DNA from: Fonsecaea monophora
Lineage: Eukaryota; Ascomycota; Eurotiomycetes; Chaetothyriales; Herpotrichiellaceae
Length of the DNA stretch: 64,000 bases
Direction of reading: 5' to 3'
Assembly (NCBI RefSeq): GCF_001642475.1
Contig: NW_019173942.1
Coordinates: forward strand, 186,001 to 250,000
The translations under genes were made by a program, and so were the position numbers. The notes under the pieces were generated by a model that saw nothing but the letters and a program-made list of their open reading frames with translations, did not search any database and was not told the DNA's origin. Shown here piece after piece: positions 10,782-20,511 of the stretch (position 1 is its first letter; each line of letters opens with the position of its first letter).

Positions 10782-11922
10782 TCAACCTGACCTAAGCAAT
10801 GGCGTCTCTTCCGATGCTTCCTGTCCTGCTGTTTCTTCAGGCTCGATACTAGAATTGTACTGCATCCGCCTCTTTAACTCCTCCTTCTCCTTCCTCCTCC
10901 GGACAATCTCGAAATAGCTGCCCATGACCAGCAACGTGCCCTGCAAACACCCAGTCACGAGGTAGACGCCCCAAGCCGACCATCCTTCCGGCCCCAGCCT
11001 TGCCGCAAGGCTAGCGGCCCAGACGAAGCTGCCGGGTGTCTGGATGCACATCATCGGTATACTCAGACTCCCCACCCTCTTGAGATTGAATGTGGTATAT
11101 ATTTGTGGAAAGTACTGAATGCTTGCGAGCCCTGCGGACGATATACCAAGGAAGTTGGCCCATGATTGTGCATGGAGGGGCGCGGCGTAGATGAAATAGA
11201 ACGACAGGATCGCTGTCACCGCGGCATGCAAAATGCAGACTGCCACAACGACGAGAGCCGTGCGGTATGATGGGGCAAGGGGTGCGGTTTGCTTCACGGG
11301 GGACGGTGGAGCAGCGTCTGGTGCGGCGGAGTAGGCGGGAGGGTTGGGCTCGAAGCTGCTTGCGATGTCCTCATCGAGAGGTGTGGGAGGGAGTTGGTTC
11401 CGCGGAAAGAATATCAGAAACAAAAGTAGGCTATAAGATTCTTCGTGTCAGTGTCTCGCTCCGACGCCCGAGGATGGCTTGTACCACAAGCTTGGAGGGC
11501 AGCGGCAGAGGTTGTTACTCACATGACTCCGAAACAGGACCACTGCACGCCCACCTGTGCGATCCCTAGCAATCCAGCCAGACAAGCAAATCCATCCACT
11601 TCACGGCAACAAGCGACGTCGGCTCGCGATCTCGGGAGGACAAGGATGTTCGCAAATGCGCAGGTGCCGCTGGTGGTGCCGAGCAGGACGAAGTACGGAG
11701 ACAGTCCGAAGGAGGAGCGCAGGCGGATAATGCGAATATGTTGCGGGAGGTAGGATATCAGGATACCGATGAGGATGAACCTATGGAGGGCGGGATGTTA
11801 GAGTCGGGGGCGAGATCAGATGGGACTGGACAGGACAGGGACAAGACGAACAGAGAGAGGGCGAAGTTGGTGTAGCTGACTCTTGCGATTTCCTCGCAGT
11901 GCGGCTCCATGGCGGAAAGCAT
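10782..11922 (-). CDS. PQ-loop repeat membrane protein
   Basis: Three exons (11852-11922, 11523-11780, 10782-11430) with introns of 71 and 92 nt give 325 aa. Both PQ-loop signatures are visible: LISYLPQHIRII near residue 33 and SIQYFPQIYTTF in the second half. About seven hydrophobic segments fit the MtN3/cystinosin/PQLC fold. A Pro/Ala-rich loop at about 115-145 links the two bundles, and the basic/acidic C-tail ends EETPLLRSG, an acidic dileucine-like sorting signal. Members act at vacuolar or lysosomal membranes as amino-acid exporters or sorting cofactors. The first intron uses an unusual GTTCGT donor, chosen because it restores a continuous first transmembrane helix (NFALSLFILIGILISYL). 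The start could also be the Met four codons downstream. Confidence 0.8.
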
Positions 11923-12563
11923 GGACTTGACAGCCTGCGGCAGGAAGACTATTGTGGCGAAGTCATCTTTGAGTCCTTTGGGGTGGTGAGGCGATGGAAA
12001 GTGGTGAACGGGATGGTCGACAAGAGGAGATGATGTTGATGTTCCGAACAAGGCTAGGCATCCATCATCCCGCATTAGGAGAGCAATTGGTGCTGCCCTA
12101 GTGTCAAGGAACGGGAACTGCTTCCACTCCAGGTGCGCCAGCAGCTGTGGGGGCAGCTAGCCTATCTAGTCATAATTGCCGGAACTCTCTTTTGGTGCCA
12201 AGGCGGACGCTATTAACAGCGAAGGCTGGCTCAGGGCTTGCCTCAACAACACCTTCGCTAACATATCTCGCTTTCGCAGAAGAGATGGGCCGTTCGGTTG
12301 GACTTTAACTCAGAAGTCCATGTCGCGATCAATAGGAAGCAACGCAGAGGCTGACACAATGTCTGGCGGTTTGGCACGACCGCCGGGTATTTACACCATC
12401 GTGGGCCCCCTCCCTCTTCTTTTCTTTCCCTGGGTTCGTCTTCTTGTACACAGGCAACGGCTTTGGAGCTTTCTCCTCGCCCGTGTGCTATCCCGTCAGA
12501 ATTTGTGGGACTTGTTCCTGGAGACGAGTTTGACCAAAAGCTATCTTTTCTGCAACACGCCTC
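11923..12563. other. Spacer with one copy of a dispersed 45-bp repeat
   Basis: Between the PQ-loop gene start and the end of the secreted-protein gene. It contains the repeat copy at 12310-12354 and a small GGCGGT/ACCGCC inverted repeat just after it. No supported gene. Confidence 0.45.
12310..12354 (+). repeat. Dispersed 45-bp repeat, copy 1
   Basis: This segment matches 16472-16516 at 39 of 45 positions without gaps. The last 21 bases of both copies are identical. It lies in noncoding sequence. Confidence 0.7.
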
Positions 12564-13297
12564 TTAGGTGAGTGGTACAAGATTGACCAAAGCAACTATG
12601 ACGGTTCCAATGCTGGCCTAGATGTGCTATGTAAGTTGGCTGTAGCAAGACCGTGAAAGCAACAGCATACCTTTATACCCCCGACAGTGAGAGAGTTTGC
12701 AACTCCAGCGCCTGTAGCCGCAGAAGCCGAAGCTACGGCCGCGGTATTCACGGTAGTAGCTCCAGCACCTTTTGCGTCACAATCATAGGTCCTGGGGCTA
12801 GAGGCAGAAATCCGCGTGTTGTAAGTTCCAGTATAGTTCTCAGTAGGGACAGTCTGTTCGTAGGCGTCACAGCTAGACAGCCATCCTTTGTACAGGGGCC
12901 TATTCAGGGCAGAAGAGAGGCTGCAGTAGCACATGGAATCATAGCTGTCTGGTGCTGTGGCGATTTCTCTGGTCGGGCAAACGGTCAATAGCACATCGAA
13001 CAGGCTGTTGCAAGCTTGACCGTTGGGATCAGTGGTTGGGGTTTCAGAAGCGCTTTCGTAGGCGCTAATCTCGGACGAAAAGGAGCTCACGATGGAAGCA
13101 AAGTAGCTGGACAGGCCGGCAGAGTCCGTCGGGAGAGCGGTGGATAAAGTGGTAGGCGCTGGGGTTGTCTGTCCACCTATCCCCAAGAGTTAGCTTTTCG
13201 TAGTTGTGGTCAACGGAGCGATGGAGTAGAGTTGTCGCATACGAGTGCCAATGCTGAAGGTAAGGAGAGAAAGAAGAATGGCGATGTTGGGATACAT
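12564..13297 (-). CDS. Secreted Cys-containing protein, probable GPI anchor
   Basis: Three exons (13243-13297, 12671-13176, 12564-12617) with introns of 66 and 53 nt give 204 aa. The signal peptide MYPNIAILLSLLTFSIGTRG comes from exon 1. The mature part has a Ser/Thr/Pro/Ala-rich N-terminal stalk and six Cys (QAC, TVC, SMCYC, SSC, YDC) between about residues 80 and 160. This is followed by an Ala/Thr/Ser-rich stretch. Exon 3 adds the hydrophobic tail ASIGTVIVALVNLVPLT, which together with the small residues before it looks like a GPI-attachment signal. Without the last splice the tail would be an unlikely Cys-rich sequence. It is probably a cell-wall or plasma-membrane surface protein; I do not recognise a named family (not a clear CFEM, which has eight Cys). 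Confidence 0.75.
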
Positions 13298-14006
13298 TGA
13301 GAGTATAGAGAGGCACCAGAGAGGGAATCCTGGCCACGAAATCAGTAAAAAGTGGAGAGATGACTGTGAAATTGTATCTTCAAGACTTTGAAGATCAGAA
13401 AACCAGAGGAATGGGCTTCTCTATCTTTTTCTATCTTTATATGACTGGGCCAGAGCCTCACAGACGACAAGTCCACAATCTGCTCGCTCTGGCCGGGGAA
13501 ACCTGAGAAAAGCCAATGGTAAATCTTGGATTGGGGCAAGGAATACCCAATAGAAGATGCACATGTGTTTTGGGACCTTTGTAGTTCGAGTTGTTTCTTA
13601 GGCTGACTCTCGTCTAAGAAGTACGAAGTTCACGTAAATATGGGCCCCCCCTAAGGTCAGCTCCTCCTTTACCAGCCAATCCCCCTTGCTGGAGCCCACA
13701 CCTATAGTGACTTCTAGACCTTTTGGGGTTAACGGAGTTGGGCATCGTTCTTCAGGTGAAGCGAAAGGATGGCAGACCTTGACAGTAGTCTGTTTCTGCT
13801 CAACCCGACCATGAGGCTGAGTCGGCAATAATAGCCTAACAGCCTCGAGTCTTCACAGCCTGATGTGGTGGTTGCTTGACCAAGGTGGAATAATCCTTCA
13901 AAAGCAATTGCTCGTGTTATTGTCGACCCATCACTGAAACTGCTTCCTTGATTCCTGTCCTCCATGACATTCTACATGTACATATCGAGCCACTAATTGA
14001 CAGAGA
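13298..14006. promoter_or_regulatory. Divergent promoter, secreted protein / membrane protein
   Basis: A 709-bp spacer between two divergent genes. It holds the TATA-containing motif at 13434-13446 for the minus-strand secreted gene. The rest shows no recognised element. Confidence 0.5.
13434..13446 (-). promoter_or_regulatory. TATA-containing 13-bp core, secreted gene promoter
   Basis: On the minus strand this reads AGTCATATAAAGA, about 140 bp before the ATG at 13297. The identical 13-mer lies at 63636-63648 upstream of the other small secreted-protein gene. Confidence 0.55.
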
Positions 14007-16205
14007 ATGGCACCAGCCTCACTGCCGGAGAACAAAGCCTTGCTCCCAAACAGCAACACCAAAAGGTACGCCATCAAGGTAGACGAATATCAACAACCAT
14101 TTCGCTAATGATGATGGAGAGGGTCTGGCACAGCGAATGACCCGAAAGCTGCTCGAGGAGCAAGCAATCAGCACAGAGACAAGCGAATCTTTATAAACCG
14201 CACTCTTATATGCATCTTTGTACCCCCTGCAATTCTAGTATACTTCATATGGACGTATCTGACGTGGCTACGACCCGGAAGCAACGTCGCACTTGGTACA
14301 AGCGGAGTCGTTCCCAATGCCCAATATGTTTGGTGGTCTTGGTTCGTCATTGGTACCTTTGGGCTGAACATCTCCAACTACTGCCTTGCAGGGCTGGAAC
14401 CGGCCTTGTTGGATGCATACTTCGCGAGAGCTAATGCCAACAACGATAAATTGATTTACCACCTCGACAAGTCATGGAGTACGATCGGTGCTTGGAAGAT
14501 TGCCGTAAGGTGCCTCTGGGATGCACTTGCAAGCTGCAAGTGGCTTCGAAGGACCCCAGCAAGTTCAGCAAGCCCAGCAAAGAGCAAGAAGCCGATGCCA
14601 AGTAGGGTGTGGGTGATATTGTTCAATCTCAGCGTCCTGTCCTGGACGTTTGTGTTGTCCGGTTTGGCCATGAGCGTGACGACGGGGTTCGTTCGAGGCC
14701 AAAGTGCAAATGCCCGAGTTCTCGGAGTCAATGAAACAACCATGAACACTCGGAACCCACCAACGGTATTGGATGCGGCGTATCAAGGTTGGCGATACGG
14801 GACTCCAGCGCAGATCCCGAGTTGGGGATCCCTCTACACCGAGTCGGGAAGCACACTCCTGACCAATTCATCCACACCCAATACGCTCCCTGCGGACGCC
14901 AGCCAGGGAATTTTCCTGGCCCCGCAAGCTGCAATGCCTGTTGTGGGCTCGGCCTGGGGTCTGCTACTCAAGTATAGTTGCACCCCTGTCTACCACATGG
15001 ACGAGTTCAGCATCTTAAACTATCGGATCAATTCGACCAGTCCACGCTATGTGACTAACTACACCGCCGTGCCTGCTGATTTCGAGTTTATGAATTTCGG
15101 CAATGACACGGCCGCGCTGTACTACGCCAATGCCCTGGGGAATGCTAATTTCTACTATGACCTGGACATACTATTTGGACCTTGGGCCGCCAGCCCTTCG
15201 ATCAACGTGTTGAGCCAATTACCGACGTACGGCGGTGATGGCACAAGTTTGAATGCACTCGGCTTTGCAGAAGTTGGCCTCATCCGAGGCATCGAAGACC
15301 TCGAAGACCTCAGTCCCGGTGCAGGCGTCGGCTACAGCCAGTACCCATTTCCGGACCAGGATGGGAACCTTCAGCCGAGTTACAATGGATTGGAGGACGT
15401 GGACTTCTTGGAGATCCTTCTGTGGCAGGGTGGATATGACAACAAAATTTCCAAAGTGATTGAACATCCCATACGAGGACTTGAAAAAGAACACCATTTT
15501 CAAGAAAAGGACTTGCTCGCCATCGGCATCCAGTGCAAATCCTCCTCGGTGGCCGGCCGTGCTGACATCAATGGCCTCACTGGCACATTCACCGACTTTA
15601 ATCGTGCCGACTCGAAGGCTTCTTACTTGGTCGACGTCCCTCGACTCGGCATTGGAATGCCGGCCATGCTTCTCCCGGGCATCAGAAGCAATGCTTCATT
15701 TGACATATACAATTTTTCCTCTCTCACAACCCCACTGCCAGTGGAATACTACCCTGGGGGGCAAGAGTACAAACTGATGGGGACCGATATCGAGTGGTTA
15801 GAGCCATTGTTTTCGGCAGCGGACATGCCTGTTGAATTGAATCGCACAGGTTTTGTCACTTACACGAGACTGATGCAGCGTGCCGATCTCCAGCGTGCGC
15901 TTGAGGAGGCATACAAGCACTATGCGCTGGCGCTCATGTTCTACGGCCAGGAAAACACGGTGGATGAATGGCCCAACCCCACGCTGGATCCAACGGTGAG
16001 GCGGCCCGTCCTTGTCGACGGCGGAGGAGTTCCTCCGTTGCTCGTTCTTGTTCTGTTTTCTATCTGGGCGTCCGGCTGCTCGGTACTGGGGCTCGCCTAC
16101 GGTTTTCGGAAAAGGCACAGCGCCACTTTTGACACGCTTGCCTTTTGTCAATTTTGCAAGCGCCGAAAAGCTGACCGTGAGCGCATCTTGGGGCTGTCGT
16201 CTTGA
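14007..16205 (+). CDS. Large fungal membrane protein with glycosylated ectodomain
   Basis: Two exons, 14007-14065 and 14177-16205 (intron 111 nt), give 695 aa. A short cytosolic N-terminus leads into hydrophobic segments at about residues 28-48 (ICIFVPPAILVYFIWTYL), about 72-92 (WWSWFVIGTFGLNISNY) and about 175-200 (VILFNLSVLSWTFVLSGLAM). A region of about 420 residues follows, carrying many N-glycosylation sequons (NSS, NST, NYT, NDT, NAS, NFS, NRT), and then a final transmembrane helix near 640-665 (PPLLVLVLFSIWASG) with a basic Cys-rich cytosolic tail. This architecture is seen in many uncharacterised fungal membrane proteins; I recognise no catalytic motif. A surface or sensor role is only a guess. 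The small first exon is needed to supply a start codon. Confidence 0.65.
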
Positions 16206-16665
16206 TCCGTCAGTACCAGGGACTATGTCTAGGGCGGGTAGGGAGTTTATCACTGGAACTCCCTCGACATCAGACAGTAGCATATTGGAAGGGGGAATAG
16301 TACTACTCTACTTTAGTAAATGGGGATTCCAAGTGAAGCAGTTTGTCGTACGGGTTTCCTACAGGTCTCCGAACCTTTCAAGTCACTATACCATTATCCC
16401 CAGGCATTAAGTTTCCCACTATCGTCAGACGTCACATAGGAGTGCGGAGTGAAGCAGTCGTCTTTTTGGTCTCAGAACTCCATGGCGCGGTTGAGAGGAA
16501 GCAACGCAGAGGCTGAGGATCCAATCTTTACGCCTGTGCCAAAGGGAAAGGCTTTGGCAAAAGATGATCTCCCGTATCTCCCATCACTCCTCACAACTAC
16601 TACTCACAGGATCCTTTCGAGCACAAAGAGGCTTATCTGAGCTCCTTCTCCGGCAGGGCCCATAC
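16206..16665. other. Convergent spacer with second repeat copy
   Basis: A 460-bp spacer between convergent genes. It contains the second copy of the 45-bp repeat at 16472-16516 and a short TAGTACTACT-type stretch near 16300. No gene seen. Confidence 0.45.
16472..16516 (+). repeat. Dispersed 45-bp repeat, copy 2
   Basis: Matches 12310-12354 at 39 of 45 positions. The two copies are in the same orientation and bracket the secreted-protein and membrane-protein genes. Confidence 0.7.
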
Positions 16666-17628
16666 TCACTGGCCAGGGCCAGGGCCACCTCCTTGACTCT
16701 GCCTCTTCGCAGCCTCCAGCATCTGCTGCTCCTTGCGCAAACGCGCGATCTCCCTCTCGTTCGCCTTGATTTTTTGATCGCGCTCACGGCGCTCTCTCTC
16801 CTCTCTTTCCTGATTGGTCTCCTTCCGGGTCGAAAACCATGTTGCAAACGTGCCGAGACATTCTTTCACCCGTCCAAACAACATCTTGAACTGGTCGGTG
16901 ATGAAGTGGGCGCCGAACATGATGTCGACCAGGCCGTCGATGGCATCGCAGACGAAGAAGTTGCGCTTGAATGTGACGGACGATCCTTTGACCCGGAAAA
17001 CCACGTCTCGGAGCACCCCGGTCACCGGGGTGAGGTGGCCTGAGACACTCCGCAGACACGGGTCGACGAAATCCTGCGAAATGTCCTGATAACGTCCGAT
17101 CTCTTTGGCGTATTGGGACGACATGATCAAACCACCTGGGACCTTGAGTCCAGTGTCGAGATTTGCGAGCGCCGGTGTCTTGAGGCTGCCCTTCTCATCT
17201 TCAAAAAGACAATCGCGTCCATCGAAGATATCCTAGTCAGTATTGTTAGCCGAAAATTCTGTCTTTGCCATTGGGAGGCCCACCGTATCGGGCCTTGAAT
17301 TGAAATCCGTCCAGAATGCTTCATTTCTGCGTTTGCCCCGACCTCTTCGATTGTGATACCGATACTCGCTCCGTAAATTGTAGCACAGGTAGAGCCCGTG
17401 ACAATTGACAAAACCAGAAGAATCACAGAGTTTGCAGGTGGGGAGGGCAGCAAGGGCTGCCTGATATTCATACCAAGGTTGTCCGTCGCTATCGTTAATT
17501 AAGAAAATGGTGTCGAAGGTCTTGAGGAATGCGTATGGTTCATCAGGTTCCGGACTCGTCAGGGGGGCGACATATGGATGTTTAAGGGGATCTAGACCGG
17601 GCTGCAGGTGGTGTAGATCCGATTCCAT
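16666..17628 (-). CDS. Retropepsin-like aspartyl protease-fold protein
   Basis: Two exons, 17284-17628 and 16666-17232, with a 51-nt intron (GTGGGC donor, GACTAG acceptor), give 303 aa. Residues 1-115 hold a globular region with a CxxC-like pair (TCKLCDSSGF) and further Cys/His, followed by a basic patch (RGRGKRRN). Exon 2 contains a retropepsin-like pattern: the catalytic-type motif ALANLDTGLKV at about 135-145, the flap-side block MSSQYAKEIG (where LTR proteases have a NFIS..LA..LG pattern), a beta-rich stretch, and VDIMFGAHFI, which corresponds to the second-half ILG motif. A charged coiled coil and a Gly/Pro tail close the protein. No reverse transcriptase, integrase or LTR is adjacent, so this is probably a domesticated or stand-alone gag-protease-like gene. 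The first exon could extend upstream. Confidence 0.55.
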
Positions 17629-18008
17629 GGCCTCCACGGAATGCTGGAGAGCGCTTGGTCTAGTAGTTGTGGTAGTAGATGGAGATAAACAGCGCTGACA
17701 AGGTTACTACTGTATTAGAATCCAGCAGGCCCCGGAACTACCGCTCGCCAAAAGGTTGTGTTGTAGTAAGTGGTAATCTCAGCTGAAAGCGAAGTTGAAA
17801 AAGGGTTTCCTGTAAGGCTGTATGTGTTACGTGCACAGCCTCACTCGAGTCTGCCATGGCTCGGCTACTAAAGTACTAGTGAGGCAGTCAGAACGCAGCG
17901 GCTAATCCGAAAAGGTGAGTTCAACTGGTCTCAACAACCAGACAACACCATAAAAGAGAGACAAGTTCGGTGTTCGCCATACTGCTAGGAGTAAGTGCTT
18001 GATAGGAG
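17629..18008. promoter_or_regulatory. Divergent promoter, retropepsin-like / DUF6594
   Basis: A 380-bp spacer between divergent genes, with GTAGT/ACTAC-type low-complexity runs near 17660-17700 and 17868-17880. No defined element was recognised. Confidence 0.4.
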
Positions 18009-19066
18009 ATGGAGGGCTACACCAAAATAGCCAGCTTCATGGGCAAGCATCCCGAATCCGCCCAGGTTCTTCGTTTCAGTGACTTGAATCTCAGATGCAA
18101 AACATCCTCTACCTCCAGGCCGAGATATATGGGCTGCGAGAAGACCTGCGGAAAATCGAGGCCCAGACCCAAAATGCCTCGTCGGATGATTTGAACGACT
18201 TCGCTCTGGACTGGTTCACGTTGGCCAGCACTCAAGACGAAAATGGCAGAGTGAATCAACAATGGCAGAAATTCCTGCAGCTGCGGCTACTGTTGAAGGA
18301 ATACAGTAGATATGCCATTTCTTGCTTCTAGCTCTTCATGCCGTGATTGTTGCGTAGCAAAGACTGACGACAGTGATGACAAGATGAAGCAGTGATACAG
18401 TACCACCAGATGTCAGAAATGCCGAAACCCAGCACCAACGACTTGGCAGGGTTGCAAGAATGGCTGCGAAGGCCAAGTTTAGGAGCCGTCTATCTCACGG
18501 GTCGGGATCGAGAGGTGTGGTCTCAAGGGACGGACCTCGTCGCCATCGCAGACAGGCCACGCTCGAACCGATTAAGGAGTTGGATTGCAGATTACCTGGT
18601 CCCAGCGCTACACCGAATAGGACGACATCTTGTAAGTGTTGTTTGTAGACTGTCTATCGCTCCTTTGATTTTCTGTGCCACTGACGAGTCGCCGCCTCCC
18701 AGAGGACAATTCGTGGCGGCAACTCCGAGTTTGGCACCAATTTTGCAGAATATTCCGACACAGCCATCACCCAAGCAGCGAATCTGTTGGGGACAGTGCT
18801 TGCCTCGCTCTTGCCTGTTGTTGCCATCATCGTGCTTTACCTGATAGAAGGAATGGGCATCCGTCTGGGACTGGTTGCCGTCTTCAGTGCGCTTTTCTCA
18901 ACGTGTCTGTGGTTTTTGAACGATGGGAGATTGATTGAAGTGTTTTCAGCAACTTCTGCGTGAGTCGACTAAGTCATACTACATACTAGTTGGGGCATTC
19001 ATTTAGCTAACAGTTGACAGGTTTGCAGCGGTGCAGGTTGTCTTTATTAGTGTGAGTGGACAATAG
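18009..19066 (+). pseudogene. DUF6594 membrane-protein gene with a frameshift
   Basis: The exons are 18009-18305, 18384-18631, 18703-18959 and 19021-19066. The N-terminus MEGYTKIASFMGKHPE...RFSDLN and the continuation QNILYLQAEIYGLREDL are the start of the fungal DUF6594 family, but they lie in different frames: near 18085-18095 the sequence between LN and QNILYLQAE is out of register by a net two bases. The rest is intact and typical: SSDDLNDFALDWFTL, KPSTNDLAGLQEWL, a C-terminal hydrophobic domain (LASLLPVVAIIVLYLIEG; LVAVFSALFSTCLWFLND) and the closing FAAVQVVFIS block, with good splice sites. No intron of plausible size removes the shift. Either it is a recent pseudogene, a shorter protein starting at the Met at 18095, or a sequence error. 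Function of the family is unknown. Confidence 0.65.
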
Positions 19067-20511
19067 TATTCAGTACTACTTGTTGGAAGGAGATTCGGAT
19101 GTATACTTAGTACTAGTAGTTGTTGAACATCTGCTACTACTAATAAACCATGGAAGATACTATCAATGCGAACCAAATGGAGTTGTAGTGATAGAAGTAT
19201 GTCCCGATTTGGGTGACATATTTCTTTCCTAAATCGGCCAAAATCGATCCAAAAGCAGTTAAACCCAATTGGTATATTTTCGTGTCGCGTTTCACAGTGC
19301 ACAATGCATCTAATTTTGCGGCAAAGGTTCTGTTATTTGCATAGCATGGGTTGACCGGCCAAATCCATTGGACTACAATACTGGTTCCAAGACTGCTACT
19401 GCGAAATACCTATATTCAATGTATCGATAATCTCTGGAGACATGCTGCACTCGGTGAAGCTTCATACTTCCAAAATAACTTGGTAGTACTTTGCTTTCTG
19501 AGATCCGGGGAAGTATCAAAGTAGTATCAATGATTGACAAGTTGGAATCTCCTCTGTCGATGGATCACTTTGTCTGATTCCATATTCCAACCGACCGCCG
19601 ACTCAGGTAAGTGCACGACTGATGGCTCCATAATACTATCCTCTGATCTAATTTCGATGTGTTTTTGATGTTGCTGTATACTAACTAGGTGCAGCTTTGA
19701 TACTGCGTCTGATGCATATTAAATGTACATTGACCAAGGCATCAATGCATCAGTCACAGGCAACTAACTATAGTAGTAGCAAAAATACAAAACCAGATGA
19801 GATTGCCACTTTGGATCTGCCCTCTGGTTCCGGCCTAAAGTCAACCTGCTTCAACAGGAAAACAAGTGTTGTTATTTATGTCCAAACGGCAGCATCTCGT
19901 CTGGGATTGCAGTTGAAAGTAAATAAAGTGTCTCTCTCGTAACCAGTTACTACTGGTACCATACCGGGGAATTAACCCTCGTAGGAACCAAATACTGATA
20001 CTACTTTGATGCTACTTTGAACGCAGCCTGAAGCATCGAACACATCTAGATATCTTGACTACGATACTTACTAGTAGTACTAATAGCTTTTGGCCTATCT
20101 TACACTATCTCCCAAGGACACGCATCAATCTGGTAGTGTCACACAGCTCAGAAAGAACTTTACCGAGGACGAGTACTTGGTACTCAACCCGCACCGAGGG
20201 TCCAGGATGTTTCCTTGCTCCCAACAACAACTCAAGTACTAGTACTAGTACTAGTAGTACGTCTGTTAGTATGTATATACTTGGTATGGTTGCCACCGAG
20301 CCGAGGGTCTGGATACCACAGCCGCGGGACCCACGAGAAGCCATCCCACGTAACCCCGGCTCCTCCCCCATACGACTAGTACTCTATTTCCGAATTGGGT
20401 TCCCCGCCCTTATAGTATCTCCTGGTGCAATACCTTGCTTGCGCCTGCAATTTGCAATTTGCTTTACTTGCTCTCACGGCGGTCTTATGACTCGGCTGGA
20501 TACTCCTCGCA
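19067..20511. other. Gene-poor spacer rich in ACTAGT/TAGTACT motifs
   Basis: About 1.4 kb without a supported gene. The sequence is AT-leaning and repeatedly contains TAGTACTA, ACTAGTAG and GTACTACT words, with a tandem AGTACT run at 20235-20260. It includes the promoter of the oxidoreductase gene at 20512. Confidence 0.5.
20235..20260. repeat. AGTACT tandem microsatellite
   Basis: Three consecutive AGTACT units followed by AGTAGTAC. The unit is self-complementary, so the run is also palindromic. Confidence 0.7.

Noticed and set aside
11267..11753. Plus-strand frames over the PQ-loop gene
   Set aside because: Antisense to two exons carrying conserved transmembrane and PQ motifs.
16666..20511. 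Complete LTR retrotransposon around the retropepsin-like gene
   Set aside because: No reverse transcriptase, RNase H or integrase motifs in any frame, and no long direct repeats flanking it.
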